Shown: one piece after another, positions 35,708 through 43,991 of the stretch
Layout: every line of letters starts with the position of its first letter
Numbering within the stretch: position 1 is the first letter of the stretch
From: Streptantibioticus_C sp963761325
Lineage (GTDB): Bacteria; Actinomycetota; Actinomycetes; Streptomycetales; Streptomycetaceae
Direction of reading: 5' to 3'
Assembly (NCBI GenBank): GCA_963761325.1
Contig: CAVXGZ010000004.1
Location: forward strand, 310,001 to 374,000
DNA length: 64,000 nucleotides
Notes under the pieces: model-generated
Told to the model about the DNA's origin: nothing
Seen by the model: the letters and a program-made list of their open reading frames with translations, nothing else
The model's database searches: none
Translations under genes and position numbers: made by a program

Positions 35708-36295
35708 TCAGCCCTCGGCACGCCGCTTCGCGGCCCGTTTCGCCTCCTGCTTGAACGCCCGCACCCTGGCCAGCGACTCGGGTCCGGTGATGTCCGCGGC
35801 CGAGCGGTAGCAGTCCTGCTCGCCGTACGGGCCGGCCGCCTCGCGCCAGCCCTCGGGGGTGACGCCGAGCCGTTTGCCGAGCAGGGCCAGGAAGATCTGC
35901 GCCTTCTGCCGCCCGTAGCCCGGCAGCGCCATCAGCCGTTCCAGGACCGCCCGGCCGGTGGGCACGTCGCGCCAGACGGCCGCCGCGTCGCCGTCGTAGG
36001 TGTCGACCAGGTGCCGGCACAGCTGCTGGACGCGTTTGGCCATCGCCCCCGGATAGCGGTGCACGGCCGGTTTGGCGGACAGCAGCGCGGCGAAGTCGTC
36101 CGGGTCGTAGGCGGCGATCTCGCCGGCGTCCGGTTCGGCGCGGCCCATGCGTTGCGCGATGGTGTACGGCCCGCTGAACGCCCACTCCATCGGCACCTGC
36201 TGGTCGAGCAGCATGCCGATCAGCGCGGCCAGCGGGCTGCGGCCCAGCAGCTCGTCGGCCTCGGGCGACTGGGCGAGGCGGAGGGTGTGCTCCAT
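35708..36295 (-). CDS. HhH-GPD-type base-excision DNA repair protein (195 aa)
   Basis: A predicted DNA glycosylase-like protein. It contains the conserved N-terminal LIGMLLDQQVPMEWAFSGP segment and the helix-hairpin-helix region LMALPGYGRQKAQIFLALLGKRLG near residue 120, as in the actinobacterial HhH-GPD base-excision repair family. The catalytic Lys of bifunctional members is not evident, so a monofunctional or purely DNA-binding role is possible. It lies 27 bases upstream of the pentapeptide-repeat gene on the same strand. Confidence 0.9.
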   Translation of the reverse strand: MEHTLRLAQSPEADELLGRSPLAALIGMLLDQQVPMEWAFSGPYTIAQRMGRAEPDAGEIAAYDPDDFAALLSAKPAVHRYPGAMAKRVQQLCRHLVDTYDGDAAAVWRDVPTGRAVLERLMALPGYGRQKAQIFLALLGKRLGVTPEGWREAAGPYGEQDCYRSAADITGPESLARVRAFKQEAKRAAKRRAEG

Positions 36296-36330
36296 CCACC
36301 GATGATCCCGCGCGGCCGGCGGGACCGCAC

Positions 36331-36360
36331 GCGCAGCCGTCCGGACGGGGACGGCTGCGC
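36331..36360 (-). terminator. Hairpin terminator after the secreted protein gene
   Basis: GCGCAGCCGTCC and GGACGGCTGCGC are perfect 12-bp complements around a 6-base loop, 17 bases past the stop of the secreted-protein gene at 36378 on the minus strand and before the HhH-GPD gene. Confidence 0.65.
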
Positions 36361-36377
36361 GGGGCCGGCGGGCGGGG

Positions 36378-37877
36378 TCAGCTGACGTTGAGCGCCGTGT
36401 CGTCCACGACGAAGGACGTCTGGTCCTGGTTGTCCTCCGTGCCGGTGAACTTCAGGGTGACCGTCTGGCCGATGTAGCTGTTGAGGTTGAAGCTGTGCTG
36501 CTGGTAGCCGCTGGCCGCGTCGAGGTTGGAGTACGAGGCCAGGGTGCCGAGCACCGCGCCGGAGCTGTTGAGCACCTGCGCGGTCATGGTGTCGTACTTG
36601 GTGGTCGTGGTGGTCTCGGCGGTGTCGATGTGCAGCCAGTAGCTGAAGCTGGCGCTGGTGCAGCCGGACGGGATGGTGACCGCCTGCGACACGGTGTCGG
36701 TGGTCGTCTTGCCGTAGCCGTCGAGCCACGCCTTGTACGAGCCGGAGTGCGCGGGCTCCTTGCTGCTGGTGTTGATGATGCCGCTGGTCGCGCTCCAGCC
36801 GGTGGCACCGGACTCGAAGCCGGGGTTGGTCAGCAGCTGTCCGGCCGAGCAGGTGCCGCCGCCGGTGGTGCCGGAGGTCGTGCCGGACGTGGTGCCCGAG
36901 GTGGTGCCGGACGTCGTGCCGGAGGTGGAGCCGCCGGTGGAGCTGCCGCCGGCCAGCCAGGCGGTCGCGTTGAGCGCGAGGGCCGCGTTGCTGTCGGTGT
37001 CCCAGCCGTTGTACAGCGTGTTGCCGGACTCACCGGTGCCGTCGTCGACCGGCGAGGAGTCGCCCCAGAAGGCGATGCGGCCGCTGCCGTAGGTGCTGGT
37101 GGCGAAGAACACGCCGGTGTTGCCGCTAGAACCCGAGGTGTAGAGCAGGCCCTTGGCGTTCGCGTTGTCCGACGGGTGCAGCGTCCAGGTGGTGCCGGAG
37201 TCGATCTCGCTGCTGGTGACCTTGCCGAACGGGCCGTTGAGCACCGGGTCCGTCGAGTCGTTGATCGCGGTCGGGGTGCCGGAGGAGATGTCCAGGTCGT
37301 CGTCGGTGACGCCGAACGGGTCGTTGTTGTCGACGCCGTTGTTGCTCATCAGGTCGGCGATGACCTGCGGCGAGTCCCAGCCGTCGTTGTCGCGGTCGCT
37401 GCCCTTGTGGTCCGAGATCAGGAACAGGCCGCCGCCGTTCTGCACGAACTCCATGATGGCGGTCTTCTCCGAGGCCGACAGCTGGTTGTTCGGCTCGTCG
37501 AGGACGAAGGTGTTGAAGTTCTTCAGGTCGAGCGACCCGCCGGTGCCGTAGGTGATGGTGTTGCCCGGGCCGAGGGTGTCGAGCTGGTAGTCGCCGGTCT
37601 GCTGCAGCGCCACGCCCCAGGAGGACAGGGCGCCGGTCCAGTCGGTCTCCTTGGTGGGGTTGGCGTTCTGCTGCGTCGGGTCCGGCATGCTGGTGCTGAT
37701 GATCCAGTCGGCGTTGCCCGCCGTCTCCGCCTTGGTGTCGTCGAAGAGCACCTTCATCGGTGTCGCCGCCGACGCGCTCGGAGCCGCGTGGATCTGGGTC
37801 GCGGCGCCCGCCGCCAGTGCTGTGACGACCGCCAGGCCCCCGATGAGGCCGCGCAGGTGTCTGTAACGTCTGAGCAT
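36378..37877 (-). CDS. Large secreted protein with ThuA/GATase-like domain and C-terminal carbohydrate-binding-like domain (499 aa)
   Basis: An N-terminal signal peptide is clear (RRYRH, then LIGGLAVVTALAAGAAT, cut near ASAATP). Residues about 40-310 form a DUF4350/GATase-like fold with IMEFVQNGGGLFLISDHKG and FWGDSSPVDD. A threonine/glycine linker made of five TSGT units (DNA 36865-36924) follows, then a C-terminal jelly-roll type domain (LLTNPGFESGATGW...FVVDDTALNV) like carbohydrate-binding or adhesion modules. GGAGG lies 7 bases before the ATG. It is probably exported to act on polymers outside the cell; no catalytic residue can be named with certainty. Confidence 0.9.
   Translation of the reverse strand: MLRRYRHLRGLIGGLAVVTALAAGAATQIHAAPSASAATPMKVLFDDTKAETAGNADWIISTSMPDPTQQNANPTKETDWTGALSSWGVALQQTGDYQLDTLGPGNTITYGTGGSLDLKNFNTFVLDEPNNQLSASEKTAIMEFVQNGGGLFLISDHKGSDRDNDGWDSPQVIADLMSNNGVDNNDPFGVTDDDLDISSGTPTAINDSTDPVLNGPFGKVTSSEIDSGTTWTLHPSDNANAKGLLYTSGSSGNTGVFFATSTYGSGRIAFWGDSSPVDDGTGESGNTLYNGWDTDSNAALALNATAWLAGGSSTGGSTSGTTSGTTSGTTSGTTSGTTGGGTCSAGQLLTNPGFESGATGWSATSGIINTSSKEPAHSGSYKAWLDGYGKTTTDTVSQAVTIPSGCTSASFSYWLHIDTAETTTTTKYDTMTAQVLNSSGAVLGTLASYSNLDAASGYQQHSFNLNSYIGQTVTLKFTGTEDNQDQTSFVVDDTALNVS
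36865..36924. repeat. Five tandem 12-bp repeats encoding TSGT
   Basis: Five consecutive near-identical 12-base units of the form GTSGTGCCSGAS lie inside the secreted-protein gene and encode a TSGT linker on the minus strand. Such a run can change length by slippage without shifting frame. Confidence 0.85.
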
Positions 37878-38043
37878 CCGTCAAACCTCCGGAGTGGGGT
37901 GACCATGGGCGGTGCGATGGGTGCCGATTCTTCGCGCGTAGAACGTGGAACCGGCCGCTCTGGGATGACAAGCTGCTGAACCGTACATGACACCTTGTCC
38001 CCGGGCAACGGTTCTGCACGGGTTCGTCTCCCGCCGGGCGGCG

Positions 38044-38373
38044 TCACTTCGGGGGCAGCCCGGCGGCGAAGGCGTGGCCCTCGTCCACCCAGTCGTAGAG
38101 CGCCACGTCGTCCACCAGCACCTCCGCCGCCACGACCACCCAGCCGCGCAACTCCCGGCCCTCGTCGAAGAACCGGGCCGCCCCGGGCCTGGCGAGCGCG
38201 GCGTCCGCCGAGCCGGCCCCGACCCGGACCAGCAGATCCGCGCCGCGCACCCGGACCGCCAGGTTGCCGTCCTGCAGGAAGCCGAGCCCGTCGGCCGTCG
38301 GCTGCTCGGTCACCCCCGGGCGGCCTTCGAGCACGCCCCGGACCCGGTCGGCCAGCCCCTCGTCGTACGCCAT
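38044..38373 (-). CDS. TfoX/Sxy N-terminal-domain protein (109 aa)
   Basis: It starts MAYDEGLADRVRGVL and contains GLGFLQDGNLAVRV, which corresponds to the MFGGLAFLxxGNMA motif of TfoX-N proteins, although the Met-Phe-Gly part is altered (TADGLGFL). In proteobacteria TfoX domains regulate competence; in actinobacteria the function is not established. Length is typical for stand-alone TfoX-N proteins. Confidence 0.85.
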   Translation of the reverse strand: MAYDEGLADRVRGVLEGRPGVTEQPTADGLGFLQDGNLAVRVRGADLLVRVGAGSADAALARPGAARFFDEGRELRGWVVVAAEVLVDDVALYDWVDEGHAFAAGLPPK

Positions 38374-38488
38374 GGCAGCACTCCAGATCGCGTGGCGAGC
38401 GTCCAGGCTACGGCGCCGTGCACCGATTCGTCCGCTTATCGCCTCTTCTCGGCCGTCCGTTCGGGCGGCCGGGCCGGCGGCGGGCCGG

Positions 38489-39886
38489 TCAGCTCCAGCG
38501 GCCCAGCACGGCGTGCGCGACGGCGACGTGCGCCTCGTCGAGCGCGGTGGCCCCCGACTCGGTGTCCCACAGCGCGTTCTGCAGCACCCGGCCGAGGGTC
38601 CAGCCGGCGGCGCGGTCCCGGTCGAGGGCGACCACGTCGGTCATCAGGTCGAAGCGGCGGCGCACCGCGCGCGGCACGTGGCCGGTGGCGGCCACCTCCG
38701 CCCAGCGGTTGGCCAGCGCGGGCAGCAGGTCGAAGCCGGGATCGCCGGCCAGCGGCTTGGGATCGATGGCGACCCAGGGCTCGCGCGCGGCCGGCGGGTG
38801 GCCGGCCAGCACGTTCTCGTAGTGCAGGTCCCAGTGCAGCAGCCGGTCCCCCGGCTCGCCGAGCAGCTCGCGCACCGCCCCCGCGCAGGTGTCCAGCAGC
38901 CGGCGCTGCGCCGGGTCGGCCAGCCGGGCGGAGGCGGCCGGCAGCCGGTCGAGCATCGCGGGGGCGAGGTCGGCGAGCCGCCGCATGCCCTCGGGCGCCG
39001 CCACGGCCGTCAGCCGGGCCAGCAGTTCGGACAGCGTACGCAGCGCGGCCAGCGGGTCCTCGACGGCGGCCAGCGAGCGGCCCGGGTCCAGCCGCTCCAG
39101 CAGCATCGCGCCGGAGCCCGGGTCGTGCTCCAGCAGCCGCACCGCGCCGCGTCCCCGCCAGGCGCGCAACGCGGCCGGCTCGCCGCCGGTCTCGTCGTCC
39201 ACCGGCTGCAGCTTGAGCGCCGCCGGGGTGCCGTCGGCCCGCAGCACCGGCAGCACGAGCGCCACCATGCCGTGTGCCGGCGGCCCGTCCGGGCGCAACT
39301 GCCAGGCCGTCATCCGCTCTTCGGCCAGCCGCGGCAGCCGGGCGATCCAGCCGCGGCCCGCCGCGCCGAAGAAGGAGGCGTGGCAGTCCGCCAGGCGCTG
39401 CGGGACGGTGACCAGCCGGCCCGCCGGCCCGGCGGCGCCCGGCCGCAGATCGGTGACCAGCCGGAAGCGCTCCAGCACCACCGGGGTCGCGTCGTCCACC
39501 GTGAAGCGCGGGTCGTCCATCGAGGCGCGCATCTGCGCGCCGAGCCAGAACTCCTCGTGGCCGCGGCGCCAGGCGGCGACCGTGCCGTACCCCTCCCCCT
39601 CGTCGACCACGTGGCCCAGGTCCACGTCGCCGAGCGCCACCACCCGCACGTCCGTCGTCTCGATGATCCCGGCCGGCCGCTCCGCCGAGTCCAGCACCAC
39701 GGCGCGGTCGCCGGCCCGCGGCAGCCGCTCGCCCAGCCGCATGTGCTGCGCGACCAGCCCGGTGCTGGCCGTCTTGGAACCGTCGAGGACCGCCGCGACC
39801 AGCCGGTCCCGCAACGGTCCCGGGAAGGCGAACTCCGCCTTCGGCAACTGCGCGAGTTCGGCGGGCAGTTCGTGATCACGCGTCAT
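38489..39886 (-). CDS. Fusion of ASCH domain with aminoglycoside/hydroxyurea phosphotransferase-like kinase (465 aa)
   Basis: Residues about 15-150 form an ASCH domain (LDGSKTASTGL, GIIETTDVRVVALGDVD, EFWLGAQM), a fold that binds RNA or nucleotides. From about 165 the sequence becomes an APH(6)/hydroxyurea phosphotransferase: VALVLPVLRADGTPAALKLQ (ATP-binding lysine), then the catalytic LHWDLHYENVL and the metal-binding AIDPKPLAGDPGFDL. The two parts run in one uninterrupted frame with no stop or evident internal ribosome site. The kinase could phosphorylate an aminoglycoside or another hydroxylated small molecule. The fusion is uncommon to my knowledge. Confidence 0.9.
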   Translation of the reverse strand: MTRDHELPAELAQLPKAEFAFPGPLRDRLVAAVLDGSKTASTGLVAQHMRLGERLPRAGDRAVVLDSAERPAGIIETTDVRVVALGDVDLGHVVDEGEGYGTVAAWRRGHEEFWLGAQMRASMDDPRFTVDDATPVVLERFRLVTDLRPGAAGPAGRLVTVPQRLADCHASFFGAAGRGWIARLPRLAEERMTAWQLRPDGPPAHGMVALVLPVLRADGTPAALKLQPVDDETGGEPAALRAWRGRGAVRLLEHDPGSGAMLLERLDPGRSLAAVEDPLAALRTLSELLARLTAVAAPEGMRRLADLAPAMLDRLPAASARLADPAQRRLLDTCAGAVRELLGEPGDRLLHWDLHYENVLAGHPPAAREPWVAIDPKPLAGDPGFDLLPALANRWAEVAATGHVPRAVRRRFDLMTDVVALDRDRAAGWTLGRVLQNALWDTESGATALDEAHVAVAHAVLGRWS

Positions 39887-40114
39887 GCGGCCACGGTAGC
39901 CACCGGCGGCGGCGGCTTCGCGGAGTTTTCCGGCCCCGACGCGCGGCGCCGGGCCACCGGGCGGCGTACCGCCGGGTAGCCCGGGAGACTGGAGGGGTCC
40001 GGAGCGGCCGCCGGAAACCGGTGCCGCGCGGGTGTCGAGAATCCGGCGCCGGCTCCGACGTACCGGATGAGAGCCGCCCGTCCGGGGCGGCAGCGGCCGC
40101 GAGGGAGCGGAGCC

Positions 40115-40516
40115 ATGAAGTATCTGGTGATGGTGCAGAACACCCAGGCCGACTACGACGCGATGGCCGGCGGCGGGGTGTGGAGCGAGCGGGACAAGAA
40201 GGCGATGTTCGGCTTCATGGGGGCGCTCAACGACGATCTCGCGGAGAGCGGCGAGCTGGTCGACGCCAACGGCCTGGTCACGCCGGCCCGCACCCGGCTG
40301 GTGAGCGCGGGCGGGGACGGCCGCCCGGTGATCACCGACGGCCCGTACGGCGAGACGAAGGAGCTGATGTGCGGCTACTGGGTGCTCGACTGCGAGAGCC
40401 TGGAGCGGGTCACCGAGATCGCCGCCCGCGTCACGCAGTGCCCGCTGCCGGAGGGCGCGTCCAGGTACCCGGTGGTGATCCGGCCGATCGACGAGAACGG
40501 CGGCGCCGACCTGTGA
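40115..40516 (+). CDS. YCII/DGPF-domain protein (133 aa)
   Basis: A small cytoplasmic protein with the DGPYGETKELMCGYWVLDCES motif (near residue 72) that defines the DGPF/YCII family. Start ATG 40115 follows GGAGCGG; a longer frame from 40067 lacks support. It is 41 bases upstream of an ECF sigma factor gene. YCII/DGPF genes are established genomic partners of ECF42-type sigma factors, and are thought to be both their targets and possibly modulators. Confidence 0.94.
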   Translation: MKYLVMVQNTQADYDAMAGGGVWSERDKKAMFGFMGALNDDLAESGELVDANGLVTPARTRLVSAGGDGRPVITDGPYGETKELMCGYWVLDCESLERVTEIAARVTQCPLPEGASRYPVVIRPIDENGGADL

Positions 40517-40557
40517 CCCGGCCGCGCCGTGCCGCCGGGTGCCGGGGGCGGTGACCG

Positions 40558-41808
40558 GTGGTGGAACGCACCGGCGGGATCGAGGACCTGCTGCGCCGGG
40601 ACGCGCCGCAGGTCCTCGGCGCGCTGGTGCGCCGCTACGGGAACTTCTGCGCCGCCGAGGACGCCGTGCAGGAGGCGCTGCTGGCCGCCGCCCGGCAGTG
40701 GCCGCACGACGGGGTGCCCGGCAACCCGCGCGGCTGGCTGATCCGGGTCGCAGCCCGCAGGCTCGCCGACCAGCTGCGGTCGGAGGAGGCCCGCCGCTCG
40801 CGGGAGCGGACGGCCGCCGCGCTCACCCCGCGTGACGCCTTCACCGCGCCGCCGCCCGGCGCCGGCCGCGCGCCGTCCGGGGACGACACCCTCACGCTGC
40901 TGTTCCTGTGCTGCCACCCGGTGCTCACCCCGGCCGGGCAGATCGCGCTCACGCTGCGCGCGGTCGGCGGCCTGACCACCGCCGAGATCGCCCGCGCGCA
41001 CCTGGTCCCGGAGGCCACGATGGCCCAGCGCATCAGCCGCGCCAAGCAGCGCGTCCGGGGCGAGCCGTTCCGCCCGCCGGGGCCGGGCGACCGCGACCAG
41101 CGGCTCGCGGCGGTGCTCCAGGTGCTGTACCTGATCTTCAACGAGGGCTACACCGCCACCTCGGGCGCCGAACTGCACCGCGCCGACCTGGCCGGCGAGG
41201 CGATCCGGCTGACCCGCGCGGTGCACGCCCTGCTGCCCGAGGACGCCACCGTCACCGGCCTGCTGGCGCTGATGCTGCTCACCGACGCGCGCAGCCCGGC
41301 CCGGTGCGGTCCGCACGGCGAACTCGTGCCGCTCGACGAGCAGGACCGCGCGCGCTGGGACCGGGCGGCGATCGCCGAGGGCACCGCGCTGGTGGTCCGC
41401 GCGCTGTCCCGGGGGCCGGCCGGCGCCTACCAGTTGCAGGCGGCCATCGCCGCGCTGCACGACGAGGCCGCCAGGGCGCAGGACACCGACTGGCCGCAGA
41501 TCCTCGCGCTCTACGACCTGCTGGTGCGGCTGGTCCAGGACCCGATGGCCCGTCTGGGGCGGGCCGTCGCGGTCGCCATGGTGCACGGGCCGCGCGCCGG
41601 GCTGGCCGAAGTCGCCGCGCTGCAGGACGCGTTGGGCGACCACCACCGGCTGCACGCGGTCCGCGCCCACCTGCTGGAGCGGGCCGGCGACCCCGAAGCC
41701 GCCCGCACCGCCTACCGGTTGGCCGCCGAGCGCACCCTCAGCGTTCCCGAGACGCGCTACCTGCGCACCCGAGCGGCCCGGCTGACCCCGCCCGCCGAGC
41801 GCTCCTGA
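40558..41808 (+). CDS. RNA polymerase sigma factor, ECF42-type with C-terminal extension (416 aa)
   Basis: An alternative sigma factor. Region 2 includes GNFCAAEDAVQEALLAAARQWP and region 4 the GGLTTAEIARAHLVPEATMAQRISRAKQ helix-turn-helix. It is followed by a roughly 230-residue helical extension with tetratricopeptide-like pairs (RGPAGAYQLQAAIAALHDEA), the defining trait of ECF42 and related groups. There is no anti-sigma gene; regulation in this group is thought to depend on the C-terminal extension. It is transcribed with the DGPF gene. Start GTG 40558 or the next GTG at 40561. Confidence 0.94.
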   Translation: MVERTGGIEDLLRRDAPQVLGALVRRYGNFCAAEDAVQEALLAAARQWPHDGVPGNPRGWLIRVAARRLADQLRSEEARRSRERTAAALTPRDAFTAPPPGAGRAPSGDDTLTLLFLCCHPVLTPAGQIALTLRAVGGLTTAEIARAHLVPEATMAQRISRAKQRVRGEPFRPPGPGDRDQRLAAVLQVLYLIFNEGYTATSGAELHRADLAGEAIRLTRAVHALLPEDATVTGLLALMLLTDARSPARCGPHGELVPLDEQDRARWDRAAIAEGTALVVRALSRGPAGAYQLQAAIAALHDEAARAQDTDWPQILALYDLLVRLVQDPMARLGRAVAVAMVHGPRAGLAEVAALQDALGDHHRLHAVRAHLLERAGDPEAARTAYRLAAERTLSVPETRYLRTRAARLTPPAERS

Positions 41809-41920
41809 CCACCTGTTGCACGGTCGTGACAGCGGGGCCACCGGGCCCGGACCCGCGCGGAGCATGCTCGTGGGCACCGGGCGTCGCGCACGGACGCCAC
41901 TGTCCCAGGGGGAGACCGCC

Positions 41921-42949
41921 ATGTCCGCTCGCAGCCGCCGCAGAACCGCGATCGCGCTCACCGTCACGCTCACCGCCGGCGCCGCCGCACTGCTGACCGG
42001 CTGCGGGCCGACGAACGCCAAGGCCGCGGTGTCGCCCGGCACCCGGACCACCGCGCAGCCGGCCGCCGCCGGCACCCCGCGGGGCGGCTCGCGGCCGGAC
42101 TCCGCGGCCGGCGGGGCGCCGGTCGCCAACGGCACCGCCCACAACGGACTGACCATCAGCGACGGCACCCGCTACGTGGTGATGAACGGCACCCGGGTCG
42201 ACTTCGGCACCGACGTGCGCGACCTGGCCTGGGCGCCGGACGGGCGCAAGGCGGCGTTCGTCGACTCGGCCGGCGACCTGGTCGTCACCGGCCCGGACGG
42301 CGGCGGCCGGGTGGTCGTCGCCCGCAACCCCGGCGGCCAGACCTGGTCGCACCCCACCTGGCAGGTCACCCCGTACGACAAGCAGGACCGGCTCCCGGCC
42401 CGCGACAACCTGCTGTTCACGGTCGCCAGAAGCGGCACGACGCGGCTGGACATCATCGCCGCCACCGCCGTCGACGGCACGCCGAAGCCCGCCAGCCTCA
42501 ACCCCTACATGGGCGAGGGCAGCACCGCGCTGCCGAAGACCGGCAACCTGTGGCCCGACGTCGGCGGCACGCACGGCACCGCGGTCTACGCCAACTCCGG
42601 CAACGGCGAGGTCTACATCCGCGACGACTACCTGCGCCAGCAGGGCGGCCGGGTCGCGCCGGGCTCCGAGCCGGCGATGTCGCCGCTGGACGACGAGGAG
42701 ATCGTCTTCGTCCGCTCGGTCGGCGGCCACGACCACCTGTTCGTGGAGAAGAGCGGCGACAAGGGCTTCGAGCCGCCCCGCGACCTCACCCCGCACGCCA
42801 CCACCGACTACACCGAGCCGGCGTTCTCGGCCGACGGCCGCACCATCGCCGCCCGCACCCCGTCCGGCATCGCCACGCTGCCCGCCGACGGCTCCGCGGC
42901 GCCGGTCCTGGTCTCCGGCTACCGCGGCCTGCCCGCCTACCGGGGCTGA
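41921..42949 (+). CDS. Lipoprotein with TolB-like propeller repeats (342 aa)
   Basis: The signal peptide ends in the lipobox LLTGC at about residues 24-28, so the cysteine should be lipidated and the protein anchored to the outer face of the membrane. The mature part contains WD/TolB-like propeller blades (DLAWAPDGRKAAFVDSAGD and FSADGRTIAARTPSG). The ATG at 41921 follows GGGGGAG at 7 bases. It lies downstream of the ECF42 sigma gene on the same strand but with its own spacing of 112 bases. No substrate or partner is evident. Confidence 0.9.
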   Translation: MSARSRRRTAIALTVTLTAGAAALLTGCGPTNAKAAVSPGTRTTAQPAAAGTPRGGSRPDSAAGGAPVANGTAHNGLTISDGTRYVVMNGTRVDFGTDVRDLAWAPDGRKAAFVDSAGDLVVTGPDGGGRVVVARNPGGQTWSHPTWQVTPYDKQDRLPARDNLLFTVARSGTTRLDIIAATAVDGTPKPASLNPYMGEGSTALPKTGNLWPDVGGTHGTAVYANSGNGEVYIRDDYLRQQGGRVAPGSEPAMSPLDDEEIVFVRSVGGHDHLFVEKSGDKGFEPPRDLTPHATTDYTEPAFSADGRTIAARTPSGIATLPADGSAAPVLVSGYRGLPAYRG

Positions 42950-43527
42950 TCCCGCCGGGCCAACTCGGCCCGCAGCTCCTCCAGGTGGGCGTCGGCGGTG
43001 TCGTGCGGCAGGAACTCGACCACGTCGAGGAACCGGAAGAGCACCCGGGTCGAGGTGACCGCGTACTCGTACTGCGCGAACCCCACGACCGCGCCCAGCT
43101 CACCGCGTACCGCGCCCCGGACGACGTGCCGCGTCATGTCGTCCGGCTCGCGCGCCGACAGGCCGCGCCGCGCGTTGGGCCGGGCCAGGTACGGGCAGAC
43201 CATCGAGGCGTAGAGCATGCACGCCCGGTGTCCCGGACCCTCCGGCGTGGCGGCCAGGTTCCGGTACGGCAGGCCGGCCGCCAGCGCCTCGCCGATCGCC
43301 GCGCTCTCCGCCGCGCCGACCACCCGCCACACGCTCCCCGGCGCCATCACCTCCCCGCACACCGAGCACCGCCGCCCCCGCGCGCACCGCTCGCTGCGCT
43401 CGTAGTCCGTCAGCGCGAACTGCGGCTCCTGCCCGTGCCACGGCGTGATCGCCGGCACCGGATACCCCCGGCCGTCCCGCGGCCGCCCCGCCACCGACTC
43501 CGGCATGGGAACACTCTCGAAGCGCAC
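42937..43527 (-). CDS. Hypothetical protein with conserved cysteines (196 aa)
   Basis: A soluble protein without a recognised family name. It has CxxC (RRCSVCGEVM, near residue 52) and CMLYASMVCPYLARPNARRG, which suggests a metal-binding or redox-active site. GTG 43527 is preceded by GGGATGGGG; ATG 43506, seven codons later and with GAGAG upstream, is nearly as good. Its 3' end overlaps the convergent lipoprotein gene by 13 bases. Confidence 0.85.
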   Translation of the reverse strand: MRFESVPMPESVAGRPRDGRGYPVPAITPWHGQEPQFALTDYERSERCARGRRCSVCGEVMAPGSVWRVVGAAESAAIGEALAAGLPYRNLAATPEGPGHRACMLYASMVCPYLARPNARRGLSAREPDDMTRHVVRGAVRGELGAVVGFAQYEYAVTSTRVLFRFLDVVEFLPHDTADAHLEELRAELARRDQPR

Positions 43528-43729
43528 GCCCCCATCCCACCAGCCGCACGCCACCCCGACCAGCCCCACCGGAGAACCCGCGGCGCAGGGTCGCGGTCCT
43601 GTTGCCGAATCGGCGAGAAACCAAGACTCGCGGAGGATGGGCCGGTGAGGCCGGACAGGGCTATCGTCGGAATCCAGGGGCTCGGACCGGTTGGTCCGCG
43701 GCTCGGAACACAAAGGGGGCGACCCGCCG

Positions 43730-43981
43730 ATGGCGTCGGATGAAGCCGTGATCGGCTGTACCGGGGTGCTGGTGCTCGGCACCCGGGGCGAAGAGGGTCC
43801 CGGTGAGGTGCTGGCCCGGGTGAGGGGCGGCACGGAGACGTTCTTCGCCTGGTCGGTCGAGCCGTTGCCGAGGGGGACGAAGGTGCTGGTGGTCGAGTCC
43901 CGCGGCACCCGGCAGGTCGACGTCATCGAATGGGCTGATCCGTTGGACGCGCTGGCCGGCGATGCCGGCGGCGCACTTTGA
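43730..43981 (+). CDS. NfeD-like OB-fold protein (83 aa)
   Basis: A short protein resembling the C-terminal OB-fold domain of NfeD proteins: GCTGVLVLGTRGEEGPGEVLARVRGG and PRGTKVLVVESRGTRQVDVIE. It starts at ATG 43730 after AAGGGGG. It ends 10 bases before the flotillin-like gene. NfeD and flotillin-type proteins are commonly encoded together and cooperate in membrane microdomains, so the pair probably forms a complex. It has no membrane helix of its own. Confidence 0.88.
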   Translation: MASDEAVIGCTGVLVLGTRGEEGPGEVLARVRGGTETFFAWSVEPLPRGTKVLVVESRGTRQVDVIEWADPLDALAGDAGGAL

Positions 43982-43991
43982 GGAGTAATCC

